In this document: one piece after another, positions 11,840 through 22,708 of the stretch | How the letters are laid out: the number at the start of each line of letters is the position of its first letter | How positions within the stretch are numbered: position 1 is the first letter of the stretch | Translations under genes and position numbers: made by a program | DNA from: Apolygus lucorum | Taxonomy: Eukaryota > Arthropoda > Insecta > Hemiptera > Miridae | Length of the DNA: 64,000 nucleotides | Direction: 5' to 3' | Assembly (NCBI GenBank): GCA_009739505.2 | Contig: CM019179.2 | Coordinates: 62,437,397-62,501,396, forward strand | The notes under the pieces: generated by a model | Told to the model about the DNA's origin: nothing | The model's database searches: none | The model's input: only the letters and a program-made list of their open reading frames with translations

Positions 11840-12398
11840 AAATTTACCCCCCCTTCCGCCACAAAATGTAAAGTTTTACGTTTCAAAGTACGTAGAATCC
11901 GATAATTGCCGTCCGTACGCCGTACGCGACACTTTCCTTAGCAGCCCAGGACCGACATGGTTGAACTTTGGTACATGGGCTCCATTTAGGGTCTAGTTGC
12001 GCCCCAAAGCTTTTGGTTGATGTCTGTCACTTCTAAGGGGTGAAAATTAAGGGTTAAAATTTTCAAGAGTGCCCTAGCTCGAAAACTCTCAAAATAAAGG
12101 TATGGTTTTTCACCAATTTAAAATAGTATTGAATTTTCAAAAATTTTTGAGGCCATCCGGAGCTATTTAGGACAAACCGTACGAGTACTTAAAGGTTTTC
12201 CTTCGATAAGACAGAATCACGAGTGTGATTCAACAAAGAGGTCTAATCTCCATTGAATTTTTAGCTAACCAAAACGCGATCGCTGTTCGTTTCTTCGAGT
12301 TGTATTCAGTTTTTGTTCCTTAGCAACCAGTGTTCAAATTTCCATATGAGCCTAAGCTATCTATCAATCGAATCGAGTGTGAAGAGTTTGGTAGCACA
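11840..12398 (+). repeat. Family A copy, long-form tail
   Basis: Landmarks run from ACCCCCCCTT through TTTTACGTTTCAAAGTACG and GGTCTAGTTGCGCCCCAAAG to GCGATCGCTGTTCG and CGAATCGAGTGTGAAG. The tail matches the long-form copies at 43862 and 57921, not the short ones, and stops where the Jockey/CR1-like 3' end begins. Confidence 0.8.
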
Positions 12399-13070
12399 TA
12401 TTTATTTATTTATTTAATAAAGTACGGGCAAGCCCAATTCAATACAATATACAAAATGTTCAACTATCTGCAAATAGTTAAATATAGGAAATAAGACAAA
12501 TAAGGAATCAACGACTAATTATAACACACATGAGAGGTGACTTTAATACTGCGAGGGACTTAATACTGACTTAATAATAGTGACTTTAATACTGCGAGGG
12601 AGGAGTTAAAGAAGTCAAAATTTGGGTGAAGGGACAAAAAAAGGTTAGCACTGCGTGGTAGACGGTAGAGAGGGCGATTTCGCTGGTAATTGTAGGGGGA
12701 AAACGGAACGTAGAAGAGAGGAGATGAGCGGGCAGCTTCGCGTGGAACATGGAAGTTGATCCTTGAAAGCAATGAGGGGCAGTTAATCGTACCATTTATG
12801 ACCCTGTACAGCATGGCGAGATCGGCGGATGTACGACGGGTTTCAAGTGTTCTCAGCTTACACCGCTCCAGCCAGGAATCATAGTCGACCTCCGTAGATG
12901 GGATACCCAATTTGAAGGCAACGTAGCGGAGAAACTTATGCTGAACCTCTCCAAACGATTTCTGTGCACGGCATAATGGGGCGACCAGACAGTAGACGCG
13001 TACTCCATAATTGGAAGAATGAGCGCCTTGTACAGGGAAACGATGGCTGGAAGATTGGACCTATGGTTGA
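12399..13070 (-). pseudogene. 5'-truncated Jockey/CR1-like non-LTR retrotransposon
   Basis: Minus-strand translation gives the region after the reverse transcriptase of APE-type non-LTR elements: LYKALILPIMEYASTVWSPH, then after a one-base frameshift VQHKFLRYVAFKLGIP, then RTLETRRTSADLAMLYRVIN and NRPLYRLPRSANLF. Family hallmarks are the EYAS.VWSP, L..R...DL...Y.. and N.P..R..R..N words. The 3' end is GCTTGCCCGTAC followed by (TAAA)n at 12400-12425. The copy is truncated at about 13070, where a family A fragment begins, so the reverse transcriptase catalytic part is absent. The frameshift and truncation make it inactive. Confidence 0.8.
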
Positions 13071-13085
13071 TAGGTAAAAAAAATG

Positions 13086-13171
13086 AAAACGCTGCAAATT
13101 ATTTCACAAAGGTTTATTATTTTCCTGTCGAGATCATTCGTCTGCAAAGATCACGGCTTTGCCATTGTCAT
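13086..13171 (-). repeat. Family A terminal fragment
   Basis: AAAACGCTGCAAATTATTTC begins an A end on the minus strand, followed by GGTTTATTATTTTCC, GATCATTCGTCTGCAAAG and the ACGGCTTTGCCATTG word seen in other copies. Confidence 0.75.
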
Positions 13172-13450
13172 AATTTAAACATTTCAGCCCTTCATTTTCA
13201 CCGCTTAGAAGTAAACCCCACGTGAAAATGAAGGGGTTTATCCCTATTATTGGGACCTATTATTAGTAACTTTCACTTAAGTGTCCGTTCGAAAACCTCT
13301 TCTTTCACAAAGTAAAAAATAAAAGTTGAAAATTTCAATTTCTTTTTTTTTTTTAGAAATTTTTTTTAGATTACACCTACAACAGTGGATTATCTATGAT
13401 CTATTGTTTTTCCCTCTAAGGGAGAAATTTGTGTTGCATTTTCTCAGCAT

Positions 13451-13626
13451 TTTGGATTATTATTTCAATAATGAACCTTTGGAATCGACCAAAAAAAAAA
13501 AAGATTGTTTAACCCCCTCAAACTTTGTTGGTTTACGTTTCAAGATACGTAGAATCTAAAAATCGAATAAAAATCTGGCCGTTGAAAATAAGGGTTGAAA
13601 TTTTGAAAACGCCCTAACTCAAAAAT
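13451..13626 (+). repeat. Family A copy, left part (split by a B insertion)
   Basis: It begins with the hairpin end (GGATTATTATTTCAATAATG, AACCTTTGGAATCGACC) and runs to GCCCTAACTCAAAAA, where a minus-strand family B copy interrupts it. The same A copy resumes at 13992. Confidence 0.8.
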
Positions 13627-13991
13627 CTCTGAATTTCATCGAAGTCGGGTAGAAAATTTGGAAGTTATGGCCGTTACAAGGAATTCACGTTTGCGCATGC
13701 GCAGCGGCTACTATCAGTCCGGGGATGATGATTTTCATAGGGGACCGTCTACACACCAACCCGCACAATCCCTGAAAATTTCATAGAAATCGGACAATAA
13801 CTTCGTATAGTTATGCGCGTTACAAGGAATTCATGACAGACACACAGACAGACAGACAGACACGGAACCAAAATTGTTCAGAAAGGTCTAAAACGCAAAA
13901 CGCGAGTGAAAATTTTGATTTTGGAGAACTTTTTTTTTCGTCCTTGAAAAGTGAAAACAACGCTTCCGCTACCTTGGTAGACTCGGAAGCA
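13627..13991 (-). repeat. Family B copy nested in family A
   Basis: The minus-strand copy starts with the B hairpin (GCTTCCGAGTCTACC.AGG..GCGGAAGC, near 13963-13991) and has (GTCT)n, AACTTCGTATAG, a TGCGCATGCGCA palindrome near 13692 and GGAATTCACG. Family A sequence breaks off on its left and continues on its right, showing that B was inserted after A. The junctions share a run of A residues. Confidence 0.8.
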
Positions 13992-14316
13992 AAATGTTGA
14001 TATAAAGGTATTGTTTTTCCATCAATTCAAGATAGTATTGAATTTTCAGAATTTTTAGAGACCACGCGGATCCCTGTAGAACAAACCGTTCGCTCCCTAC
14101 AAGAATTTAAGGGTTGGACATACAATAAATCAGAAACACGATTGTGAATCGCAAAAGAGGCCTAATCTCCGTTCAAATTTCAGCTGACCGAAATGCGATC
14201 GATGTACCCATTTCTTCATGTTGGTTGGTGGTAACAATGGCAAAGCCGTGTTCCTTGCAAACGAGTGATCTATATAGAAAAATAATAAACCTTAGTGTAA
14301 TAATTTGCAGCGTTTT
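13992..14316 (+). repeat. Family A copy, right part
   Basis: Continues the copy begun at 13451: ATGTTGATATAAAGGTATTG, CCGTTCGCTCCCTAC, GCGATCGATG, then GATCTATATAGAAAAATAAT and the GCAGCG terminus. Confidence 0.8.
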
Positions 14317-14504
14317 TTGCGTCGTCACGTGGGAGAAACGGGTAAAACGACGGCATGGGACGGTAAATTCACACACCAGCAAATCAGTGTGTTGAAATTG
14401 ATTGCATTGCCAACGTCACACTAACGTTCATTTCACTTGTTACTGCATTCATTCATTTTGAAGAAGAATGTACCCAACAATTTCAGGTTCATGGAAAATG
14501 TAAG

Positions 14505-14973
14505 TGTTATGGCTGATACAAGGAATTCACGTTCGCGCAGGCGCAGTGGCTACTATCAGTCCGGAGATAATGATTTTCATAGGGGGCTATCTGCAACCTA
14601 ATCTGCATAATCCCTGAAATTTTCATCGAAATCGGATAGAAAATGTGGAAGTTATGGAGGTTACATGGAATTCAAGTTTGCGCATGAGCAGCGGCTACTA
14701 TCAGTCCAGGGGTGATGATTTTCATAGGGGAACGTCTACACGCCAACCCGCACAATCTCTGAAAATTTCATCGAAATCGGACGATAACTTCGTATAGTTA
14801 TGCCGGTTACAAGGATTTCATGGCCGACACACAGACAGACACGGAACCAAAATTGTTCAGAAAGGTCTGAAATGTAAAACGCAAGTTCAAATTTTGATTT
14901 TGGAAACCTTTTTTTTCTCAACCTTGAAAAGTGAATACAAAGTTTCGGCTACCTCGGTAGAATCGGTAGCAAT
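14505..14973 (-). repeat. Family B copy
   Basis: The copy is on the minus strand with the hairpin end near 14945-14973, GTCTGTCTGTG, AACTTCGTATAG and two successive GGAATTCACG/GGAATTCAAG monomers. The palindrome is degraded (CGCGCAGGCGCA and TGCGCATGAGCA). The internal monomers are about 130-150 bp. Confidence 0.8.
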
Positions 14974-14989
14974 AGCCACGTATTAATCC

Positions 14990-15410
14990 ATTTTAAACCT
15001 TTCTGAATCCAAATCCGCAAAAAAAACCACAAGTGTATGTCTGTCTGTGTGCGTATGGGCGTGTGTCTAGGTGTATGAGTGTCTGCCCTGAAATCCTTGT
15101 TACGGGCGAAACTGTAGGAAGCTATAGTCCGATTTCAATGAAATTTCCAGGAGTTGTGAGGGTTGGCGTGTGATGAATGGTCCCCGATGAAAATCATCGC
15201 CCCGGGACTGATATTATCCAGCGCGCATGCGCAAAATTGAATTGCCTCGCAACGGCCATGACTTTTATATTTCTCATCCTATTTCGTTGAAAGTTTCAGG
15301 GATTATGAGGATTGGGAGGTAGATAGTCTCCTGGACTGATGGTAGCGACTGCGCATGCGCAAACGTGAATACCTTGTAACATCCATAACTTCTATATTCT
15401 ATAACTTTTA
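14990..15410 (+). repeat. Family B copy
   Basis: Begins CTGAATCCAAATCCGC, a start shared with family C, then TGTATGTCTGTCTGTGTG, GATGAAAATCATCGCC, and two CGCATGCGCA palindromes near 15223 and 15353 in successive monomers. Confidence 0.75.
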
Positions 15411-16075
15411 TCAGCAGATTTTGTTTCTTCCTCGATTCCAAAAGTTTATCATTGAAAATAATAAACCAAAATCAGTATTGTAGAAAATAATGATGCTCAT
15501 TTTCTGAAAAATACATTAAAATTATACGATTGACATTTTCATATGGTTTTGCTCCAAGAACTCTGCTTGAGAGAGACACAAAACCAAAATTGTTCAGAAA
15601 ACTCTGAAACACAATATGAGTGTGAAGATGTTAGTTTCGGCCTTTTTGAATTTCTTCGTATATCCTATCTTCGACAGTGAGGAAGAATAAATGTTCTTGT
15701 TTCAGTAGGTACCAAAGTTTAATTCATGATAATGATATCTAAACCAAAATATTTGATGGAACTCCTTTTTTCTGTACTTAGATCATAAATCATGATGTAG
15801 AAAGAACATATTTAATCTTACTAGTAATGGTAAATCTTATTTGACCTCCGATCGGTTGTAGCCTGCCAGTTGAATAGCACTGATCTAGAGGCTGCTGCAC
15901 GCAATGACCTGGAATTTCCCTTGGGCTGCTATGCATATCATACTAATTATAACTATATACGGGCCTGATTACTTGGCTAATCGTGGTGTCTGACTGCCAT
16001 ATTAGGTGAAACTGCCATTTTGATGAAACTCCAGTACACGTTCGCATTTCCACGTTAATCGAAGGGTCAATAAAT
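15411..16075. other. Spacer with a small family B fragment
   Basis: A minus-strand B fragment (AACCAAAATTGTTCAGAAAA) lies at about 15575-15640. The remainder shows no recognised feature. Confidence 0.45.
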
Positions 16076-16454
16076 CATTTTACTTTTTAGGATGTGCCAC
16101 AGTAAGACTTGGGCGTCCTTATGCGATCAATCTGGGGTGCAGGAGGACAACACTCAACAGAAAAAAAATAACCACACTTGAATCCAAATCCGCGAAAAAA
16201 ATCATGGGTGTATGTCTGTATGTGACAAAATCTTGTGTCGTCTGCTCAGGCCTTAGTTTTCAACCGATTTTCGTGGTTATTTCTTCATTCGACGCGGAAA
16301 ACTATCTAGTTGTGCACTACGTCGCCGGATTTCGAAGTTTGCCTTTTAAAGGTGGAAAAGGCAAAAAAAAAGTGCATTTTTGAGCATAATCTTCTGTATT
16401 CTGCCCAGGCCTCAATTTTCAACCACTTTTCGTCGTTCAACCGTTTTCAACCCT
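16076..16454 (+). repeat. Family C, one end
   Basis: Contains GGGCGTCCTTATGCGATCAA, CAGAAAAAAAATAACCACAC, AATCCAAATCCGCG, TTGTGCACTACGTCGCCGG and TCTGCCCAGGCCTCAA. The same words occur in the same order in the minus-strand copy at 59470-60345. Confidence 0.75.
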
Positions 16455-16514
16455 TTTTCAATCCCCCCCTCAAAATTTGTTGGCTTACGTTTCAAGGTAC
16501 GTAGAATCCAAAAA
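16455..16514 (+). repeat. Family A copy, left part (split by another A)
   Basis: The segment CAAAATTTGTTGGCTTACG through GTACGTAGAATCCAAAAA is plus-strand family A. It is interrupted by a complete minus-strand A and resumes at 17134. Confidence 0.75.
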
Positions 16515-17129
16515 CGCTGCAAATTATTACACAATGGTTTATTATTTTTTATTTTTCTATATAGATCACTCGTCTGCAAAGCCACCAACCATCCAACATG
16601 AAGAAAAATATCGATCGCATTTCGGTCAGCTTTAATTTGAACGGAGATTAGGGCTCTTTTGCGATTCACACTCGTGTTTCTGATTTATCGTACGTCCAAA
16701 CTTTAAATTCTCGTAGTGAGCGAACGGTTTGTCCTACAGAGCTCCGGGTGGTCTCAAAAAATTCTAAAAATTCTATAGAATCTTAAATTGAAGGAAAAAC
16801 AATACCTTTATATCAAAATGTTTTGAGTTAGGGCGTTTTCAAAATTTCAAAATTGATTTTGGAACCCTTAGAAGTGACCTACATCAACCAAAATCTTCGG
16901 GGCACAACTAGACCCCAAATGGAGCCTACATACCAAATTTCATCAAAATCGGTCAATGCTAAGTGGCAAAAGTGCCGCGTACGGCGGACGGCGGACAGCG
17001 GACGGCCAAATTTTTAATCGATTTTTGGATTCTACGTACCTTGAAACGTAAACCATCAAATTTTTAGGGGGTGTTAACAATTTTTTTTCTTGGTCGATTC
17101 CAAAGGTTCATTATTGAAATTAATAAACC
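16515..17129 (-). mobile_element. Complete family A element nested in another family A
   Basis: The 615-bp element runs from CGCTGCAAATTATTACAC to the GGTTTATT end (AATAAACC at 17129 on the plus strand). It is flanked on both sides by AAAA (16511-16514 and 17130-17133). The host reads GAATCCAAAAA before it and GCGAATAAAAATG after it, as in intact copies (GAATCCAAAAATCGAATAAA), so the termini and a 4-base AAAA/TTTT duplication can be read. No frame codes for a transposase. Confidence 0.85.
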
Positions 17130-17133
17130 AAAA

Positions 17134-17440
17134 GCGAATAAAAATGTGGCCGTCCGTCCACCGTCCGCCGTACGCCAGACTTTCCCCAATTAGCATTGAC
17201 CGATTTTGAAAACGCCTTAACTCAAAAATTGTTGATATAAAGGTATTGTTTTTCCATCAATTTAGGACAGTATAAAATTGTTAGAATTTTTTGAGACCAC
17301 GCAGAGCCCTGCAGGACAAACCGTTCGTTCCCTACGAGAATTTTAGGGTTGGACTTACGATAAATTAGAAACACGAGTGTGAATCGCAAAAGAGGCCTAA
17401 TCTCCGTTCAAATTTCAGCTGCCCGGAATGCGATCGATGT
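17134..17440 (+). repeat. Family A copy, right part
   Basis: Continues the copy begun at 16455, with GGCCGTCCGTCC, AAGGTATTGTTTTTCC, CCGTTCGTTCCCTACG and GCGATCGATG. Confidence 0.75.
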
Positions 17441-17621
17441 CGGTTTATTATTTTCAATAATAAGCCTTTGGAATCGAGCAAGAAAAAAAGTCAACCCCCT
17501 CTCAAAATTTGATGTTTTACGTTTCAAGGTAGGTAGGTACGTAGAATCCGAGAATCGAATAACAAATTTTCTGTCCGTACACCGTACGCGGCACTTTTCT
17601 TAGCAACCCTGGACCGATTTT
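17441..17621 (+). repeat. Family A copy, left half
   Basis: Starts with the hairpin end GGTTTATTATTTTCAATAAT and runs to GCAACCCTGGACCGATTTT, where the MITE at 17622 begins. Confidence 0.75.
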
Positions 17622-17853
17622 AACACAGAATGTGTTTTAGCCATGGACTAACTAGCCAAAAAAGCTAACGAAATTTCATAACGAAATCTGGGACGACAAC
17701 ACGGATACCGGTGATACGGAACTAAGGATCGTGTAACCTGGTGTAACCTATGCGATATTTTGTATTGGCGCGGGGATTATATAAGATTCTGATTTAGTGG
17801 GAGGAAAGTAGCGAAATTATGTGAAACGCTTGAGCTAAAACACATTCTGTGTT
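17622..17853. mobile_element. Small MITE with perfect 19-bp inverted ends
   Basis: AACACAGAATGTGTTTTAG (17622-17640) and its exact reverse complement (17835-17853) bound a 232-bp segment with no coding capacity. It lies at a break in a family A copy. A target-site duplication is not clear because the right flank no longer matches family A. Confidence 0.65.
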
Positions 17854-17924
17854 TCAATAATTTCGTCCAAAGTATGTAAATAGAGGTAACCGGGGGTCCA
17901 GGGGGCTTTTTTTTTTTTTTTAAA

Positions 17925-18195
17925 TTTCAACCATTCATTTCTATTTGGTTGGTGGTGGGGTTGAAATTGTCAAAAATGCCCTAGTAGGTAGTAGGTACCT
18001 ATGATTGGTAGGGAGGGATCTACACAGAAGGGTGATATACATAGAAAATAATAAACCTTTGGGCAATGATTTGCAGCGTTTGTTTTTTACATACCAACAT
18101 TTTTTTTTTCTTAAAATTGGTTGGTGGAAACAATGGCTAAACCGTGTTCTTTGCAGACGAGTGATCTATATAGAAAAATAATAAACATAGTTTAT
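17925..18195 (+). repeat. Half foldback module and family A tail
   Basis: 17925-18068 matches the right half of the foldback module at 35812-36059 (ATTTGGTTGGTGGT, AAAATGCCCTA, GGGAGGGATCTACACAG, GCAATGATTTGCAGCG). 18110-18195 is a second family A tail (TTCTTTGCAGACGAGTGATC, AAAAATAATAAAC). Confidence 0.7.
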
Positions 18196-18204
18196 AGTGT
18201 TTTT

Positions 18205-19055
18205 TTATTCGACGCAGAAATTTATCTAGTTGTGCACTACGTCGCCGGAATTTCGAATTTTGCATTTTGAAGAGGAAAGAGGGGGCTGATGAATAAAAAA
18301 CGTGCGTTTGCGGGCATAATCATGCAAACTCTGCCCAGGCCTCAATTTCCTTCCGATTTGCGTGTTTCTCTTTTTGTTTGACTCAGAAATTTCCCAGTTG
18401 CACACTATTTCACCAGAGTATCAAAATTAGCATGGGCAGGTGGCGAGGGGGGTGATGATTTCACAAAATATCCGACTTTTCAATATTTCGGTTCCTTCAT
18501 AGCTTACTAATTTGTACCCAAGCTTTGAAATTGAGGAAAAATTCTCATTACACTCCAGGATTTCCATGAATTATTCTCTTTACCACCATGGAACTGATAG
18601 TGGTGCCACCATGGTGCCAAGACACCATAAACCGCATATTTCGTGTGGGTTTTTGTGTTTCACCTTGAATACGGATGTGAACCTGGACGGACTGTCTACC
18701 AAAAGCACTGTCTCCATTACTCCATTACTCTGTGGCCAAAAGTAATAGATGAAAGTTCTACGTTACGGCTTATTTCCTCTGGTGCCAGACCGGCACCTTT
18801 TTGGGTGGGGATGGAGGTGGGGGTTGAACTCGAATTCGCATGTTGGGTATCGTAGATCATGAATTTTCAAAAGCTCTTCAAATTCGAGGCTCCCATGCCG
18901 CTAGAAATGTTATGGTGGATAATGGTGAGTGGGGGAGGGGGTCATTATTTCTTGTTAAAATAAAAGATAATCATTAAATTAAGACAAACAGTTTTATCGC
19001 TTACCAACTGGTTTAAATTGACGTTCCCTGGAATGCATTACTTAACAATATGTTT
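18205..19055 (+). repeat. Family C copy, near full length
   Basis: Landmarks in order are GTTGTGCACTACGTCGCC, TCTGCCCAGGCCTCAA, ACAAAATATCCGAC, TACCCAAGCTTTGAAATTGA, CACCATGGTGCCAAGACACC, GAATACGGATGTGAACC, GGTGCCAGACCGGCACC and CCCTGGAATGCATTAC. The inverted words GGTGCCA/TGGCACC could form hairpins. Short open frames inside follow the repeat and are not convincing genes. Confidence 0.75.
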
Positions 19056-19857
19056 TCATGTCAAACGATCCAACTGGTCCTCAACATGATTAGAATGATG
19101 TGATACTTAAATGAAAATGAATGATGTGCAGATACTTAAATGTTGTATTTCTACTGCATACTCAACGCTTAACTCGGGCAGATATAAATCACTAGTAGGT
19201 ATTAAATAACGTTTACTTATGAAACATGAAGCAAAAATGTTGGATTTCAGTTGCATTGATTTTGTTAAGTAGGTACCGAAAAAATCTAGGGGTTTGCGGA
19301 TCCAGTGTCTGGATAAAACACTTACATCAATAACATGCTTCTAGTGTCATCAATCTAACTAGGTATGTCACAAAATGTAGGCCACCTCATAGGTTTGTAT
19401 CATCTAGCTCAGCTGATGATTTAGACTTCAATGGATTCTTCCCTCCAGACTTACTGGGTTGTTCCAATAAGTTACTGTACAATCTTACTCCCATCAACCC
19501 ACTCAAACGATAATCGGAGAACTGGCAAAACCCCGTCGTCTGGGGCTTACCACGTTCTTAAGGGCCTTCCTTTCTCACCCATTTCAATCGTCAGCGCTTG
19601 ATATCAGACATTCTCCTAATAGAGTCAATCAAAAGTCGCCTTCGATTCATTAATGAGAATGTTTATATTTACCTTAATGGAAAAATTCCAGAAAATTGAG
19701 CTAATCTTTCCAAATCATTACTCAACGGTTTTATTTACGACAGACTAAAAAAAAATTAAGGATAGTTTTTCCGTCTAATTGATCGTTTTATTCTTTTAAT
19801 CGATTATTTTATCATAAAGGGAACCAGTTTATTAAACCAGCTAACTGTCGTTGGCCG
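19056..19857. other. AT-rich DNA, no gene recognised
   Basis: Single-copy-looking sequence without convincing open frames. Confidence 0.4.
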
Positions 19858-20104
19858 TTTCATCAGCAATGATCAAACAAATATGAATTCAGTCATTGAT
19901 ACAAGTAATGAATATTTAGTTATGACAAAGAATGTCTACTTTAACCAGAATTTAAACTTTAGTTCGAACCTAAACTTAGTTTAGTTTCATCAACGATGAT
20001 CATACATATATGAATTCAGTAATTGTTACATGTAATGAGTATTTAGTTATGATAAAAAATGTCTACTTTAACCAGAATTTAAACTTTAGTTCGAACCTGA
20101 ATTA
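19858..20104 (+). repeat. Tandem duplication, period 127 bp
   Basis: The unit starting TTTCATCAGCAATGATCAAA repeats from 19985 as TTTCATCAACGATGATCATA. Both copies carry ATGAATTCAGT, ATTTAGTTATGA and an almost invariant AATGTCTACTTTAACCAGAA. Confidence 0.85.
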
Positions 20105-20167
20105 CCTAACCGGTGTCAACAATAACTGGTAAATAGCTAGCTTATAACTAGTATAATATACTGGTGT

Positions 20168-20240
20168 ATACGAATACAGTATATTCATTCGGTATGAATA
20201 CAGTATATTCATTCGGTATGAATATGTTATATTCATTTAT
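20168..20240 (+). repeat. 24-bp tandem repeat, three units
   Basis: GAATACAGTATATTCATTCG-type units with spacing of 24 bases. Each unit is itself near-palindromic (ATACTGTAT-like), so cruciform potential is high. Confidence 0.8.
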
Positions 20241-20515
20241 ACTCGAAGAAGTTATTTTTCAGAAGATTCGCTGACCCATTGCACGGCCCGGTTGTAGTTC
20301 CATCTACAAGTATGAGTTCTTCTCCACTACAATCACGCCAATTATCCAACAAATGACCAATAATGAAGTAAAGAGCTGCACGAAGTAGGATGAGTCGTAC
20401 GGCACGTATGGGGCTGGGGAGTACGTGTTTCGGTACCACCTACCTACCTTCGTTCGTCTACAGCTACAAATTGCTTCCGAGTCCATTAATGTTGCCGAAA
20501 AAATCAGAGAACGAA

Positions 20516-20577
20516 GAAAAACGCAGCAAATTATTACACAGAGGTTTATTATTTTTCTTTATAGGTCACTCGTCAAC
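20516..20577 (-). repeat. Family A terminal fragment
   Basis: AAAACGCAGCAAATTATTAC, GGTTTATTATTTTTC and TAGGTCACTCGTC mark an A end on the minus strand. The rest of an A copy in the same orientation appears at 22042, on the far side of the R2-like element. Confidence 0.7.
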
Positions 20578-20624
20578 AAAAAACTCAACTTGCCAATTTT
20601 TTATTTTTTCTTATTTTATTAAAA

Positions 20625-22044
20625 TTTTTTTTTTAACTCCCCTCATAGAAAAGAGGTCTATCTGACGGAGGGAGCAAGCCATAAAAAAAAAAATAAATAA
20701 ATCAAATGTTATTGGGGAGGACGCCCAGGACTCACCCGACGCTGGGTTCAAAAATGAGCCGAGCTTTACGCGTCTGGTGACACCATGAAGTACACCGACT
20801 GAGATGCCCAACTACCGCAACTCCGTGGCACTTTTCCCGCTCCACACTCTGCGCCATGACAATGTAGCAGCCATCACCCTGATGTTGTCGGAAGTCACTC
20901 CTTTTAGCTCTGACACCGCTAGCCGTAAATCATCTCTATCATACTTTCTTATCTTATGCTGGGTTCACAAGCGTCCGACTTAGCGTTTCTGACTCTGATT
21001 TCTGCCCGCTGATTGGCCTCTTTCCGTCTGTTCTTGGCCAATCAGCGGGCAGAGTCGGACGCTTGTGAACCCAGCCCGCCAGTTCTGCTCCATGTCCACG
21101 CTGCCATTGACAACTTGGACATCCAGGATAATGCAAGACTGGTCGGGCTTGACGGCAACAATGTCTGGCTTCTTACCCTGGTCACTCGGTATGTGGTATA
21201 ACCTCTCCCTCTCAACATCCCAGCCGCTAGATGACAAGGCACCTGCTATCTGCTTGGCGACCGCATCATGAGGTAGGATGCGACCTCCATGAGTCCGCGG
21301 GCACTGCTGCACTACATGATACAGGTGTTCATTTCCACTCCGATAGGCACGGCAAAGGGTATCTCTTGTCCCACGACTACCCCTTGAACACCTTACCAGT
21401 GTTACCTTACGGCATGGAAGTTCCAGTAGTCGCGAGCCCCAATGCCCTGTGATGCCCAATCCACCCATTGAGATGAGATTAGGCTTTCGAAGCACTTGGC
21501 ACTTTTTTTAATCTACTGACTCATGCAGCGCAACTGCGAACTCAGCAGACGAACTGGGTTTTGGAGCGGATGGCGTTGTTCGGTCGTACCATGCTAACTG
21601 CTGCCTGACAAAATAAAGACCAGCAGCCACACAGGCGACCTCCCAGCTCGACCCCTGAAGGGCTAGCAGGCGCTGGCGGCGCAGTGAAGGGATACATGCA
21701 GAGAGAGACACAATGCCAAGCCCACCGGATTTGACTGGTGCGTGGACATAGGCACTTGGGACACCAGGTGGGAACATCAGCCAAGAGCGCACGGCAGAGC
21801 GGACTTTCCGATCTAATTCTTGCAGCCTCCCCGCTGTAATAGTGGTCACCCCCATGAAGTCGAACCCAAAGCACCGCCAGACCTCCAACACAGATAGAGA
21901 AGGAATGGGGGATTGTCCATCCACAACCTTCATCATATGTTGGCGACCCGACGGGACCAAGGAGACCGGCCCAGATTTATCGGGGTTGACCGCAAGTCCA
22001 CACCTGGATAGCTGCTTAGCAAATGTGCTTAAGTTGTCGTCTCG
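20625..22044 (-). pseudogene. 5'-truncated R2-like non-LTR retrotransposon with restriction-like endonuclease
   Basis: One minus-strand frame runs from 22044 to a TAG at 20812-20814, broken only by a TAA at 21508-21510 and by a 118-bp MITE. In order it encodes the end of the reverse transcriptase palm (CGLAVNPDKSGPVSLVPSG), a thumb-like region (LDRKVRSAVRSWL, HAPVKSGGLGI), a degenerate zinc knuckle (C..Y in place of C..C, then H and C, then LPHDAV), and an endonuclease with KKPDIVAV and ILDVQVV (the PD...D pattern). After the MITE comes KIRKYDRDDLRLAVSELKG, ending with SGKSATELR. The 3' region ends GAGGGGAGTT followed by A residues near 20625. This order is that of R2-clade and related RLE elements. 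Truncation inside the reverse transcriptase and the stop make the copy inactive, but the frame is otherwise strikingly intact. A second 3' end of the family lies at 29205-29445. Confidence 0.85.
20958..21075. mobile_element. 118-bp MITE inserted in the R2-like endonuclease
   Basis: GCTGGGTTCACAAGCGTCCG at the left and its reverse complement at the right bound 118 bp, with a second inverted pair CTGCCCGCTGATTGGCC inside. The R2-like frame reads up to the right edge and resumes in the same phase beyond the left edge. No clear target duplication was seen. Confidence 0.8.
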
Positions 22045-22230
22045 GCGGACGGACGGCCAAATTTTTATTCGATTTTTGGATTCTATGTACTTACCTTGAA
22101 ACGTAAACCAACAAAGTTCGAGGGGGGTTAAAAATGTTTTTTTTTCTTGGTCGATTCCAAAGGTTCATTGTTGAAAGTAATAAACCAAAACAATACCTTT
22201 ATATCGACATTTTTTCTAGCTAGGGCGTTG
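22042..22230 (-). repeat. Family A copy, partial
   Basis: Minus-strand A from the GTCC-rich stretch (GGACGGCCAAATTTTTATTC) through CTTGGTCGATTCCAAAGG to the AATAAACC end at 22186. A short piece of internal A (CAATACCTTTATATCG, CTAGGGCG) follows. Confidence 0.75.
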
Positions 22231-22237
22231 CATGTTG

Positions 22238-22290
22238 AATTATACAATTATATCGAATTGGGCTTGCCCGTACTTAATTAAATTAGTAAA
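22238..22290 (+). repeat. Jockey/CR1-like 3' end stub
   Basis: ATATCGAATTGGGCTTGCCC and GTACTTAATTAAAT match the 3' terminus of the element at 12399-13070. Only the last ~50 bp are present, as expected from abortive reverse transcription. Confidence 0.7.
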
Positions 22291-22295
22291 TAATT

Positions 22296-22700
22296 ACCCC
22301 CGGACTGATAGTAGCCACTGCGCATGCGTAAACGTGAATTCCTTGTAACAGCCATAACACTTACATTTTTCATCCGAATTTGATGGAATTTTCTAGGATT
22401 GTTCAGATTGGCGTGTAGATAGTCTCCTTTGAAAATCATCTCCCCCAGACTAATAGTAGTTGTTGCGCATGAGCTAACGTGAATTCCTTGTAACAGCCAT
22501 AACTTCGAAATTTTCCATCTGATTTCAATGAAACTGCTCAGAATTGTTCAGATTCGCGAATAGATGGTCCCCTATGAGGGTAGTGGAAGGTACTTGGAGA
22601 TTGATTGTTTGAGATTAACAATTATGCATCGGATCATCTATACAATCGTTTATGGATACGAGGAAGCTATGTGCCACACCCACTTGGCAGACTTTTTTCT
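22296..22700 (+). repeat. Family B copy, right part
   Basis: Two monomers with CCGGACTGATAGTAGCC, TGCGCATGCGTA and CGTGAATTCCTTGTAACAGC, then the B right end: GATTAACAATTATGCATCGG, GATACGAGGAAGCTATGTGC and CACACCCACTTGGCAGAC. Confidence 0.8.
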
Positions 22701-22708
22701 GTTATGTA

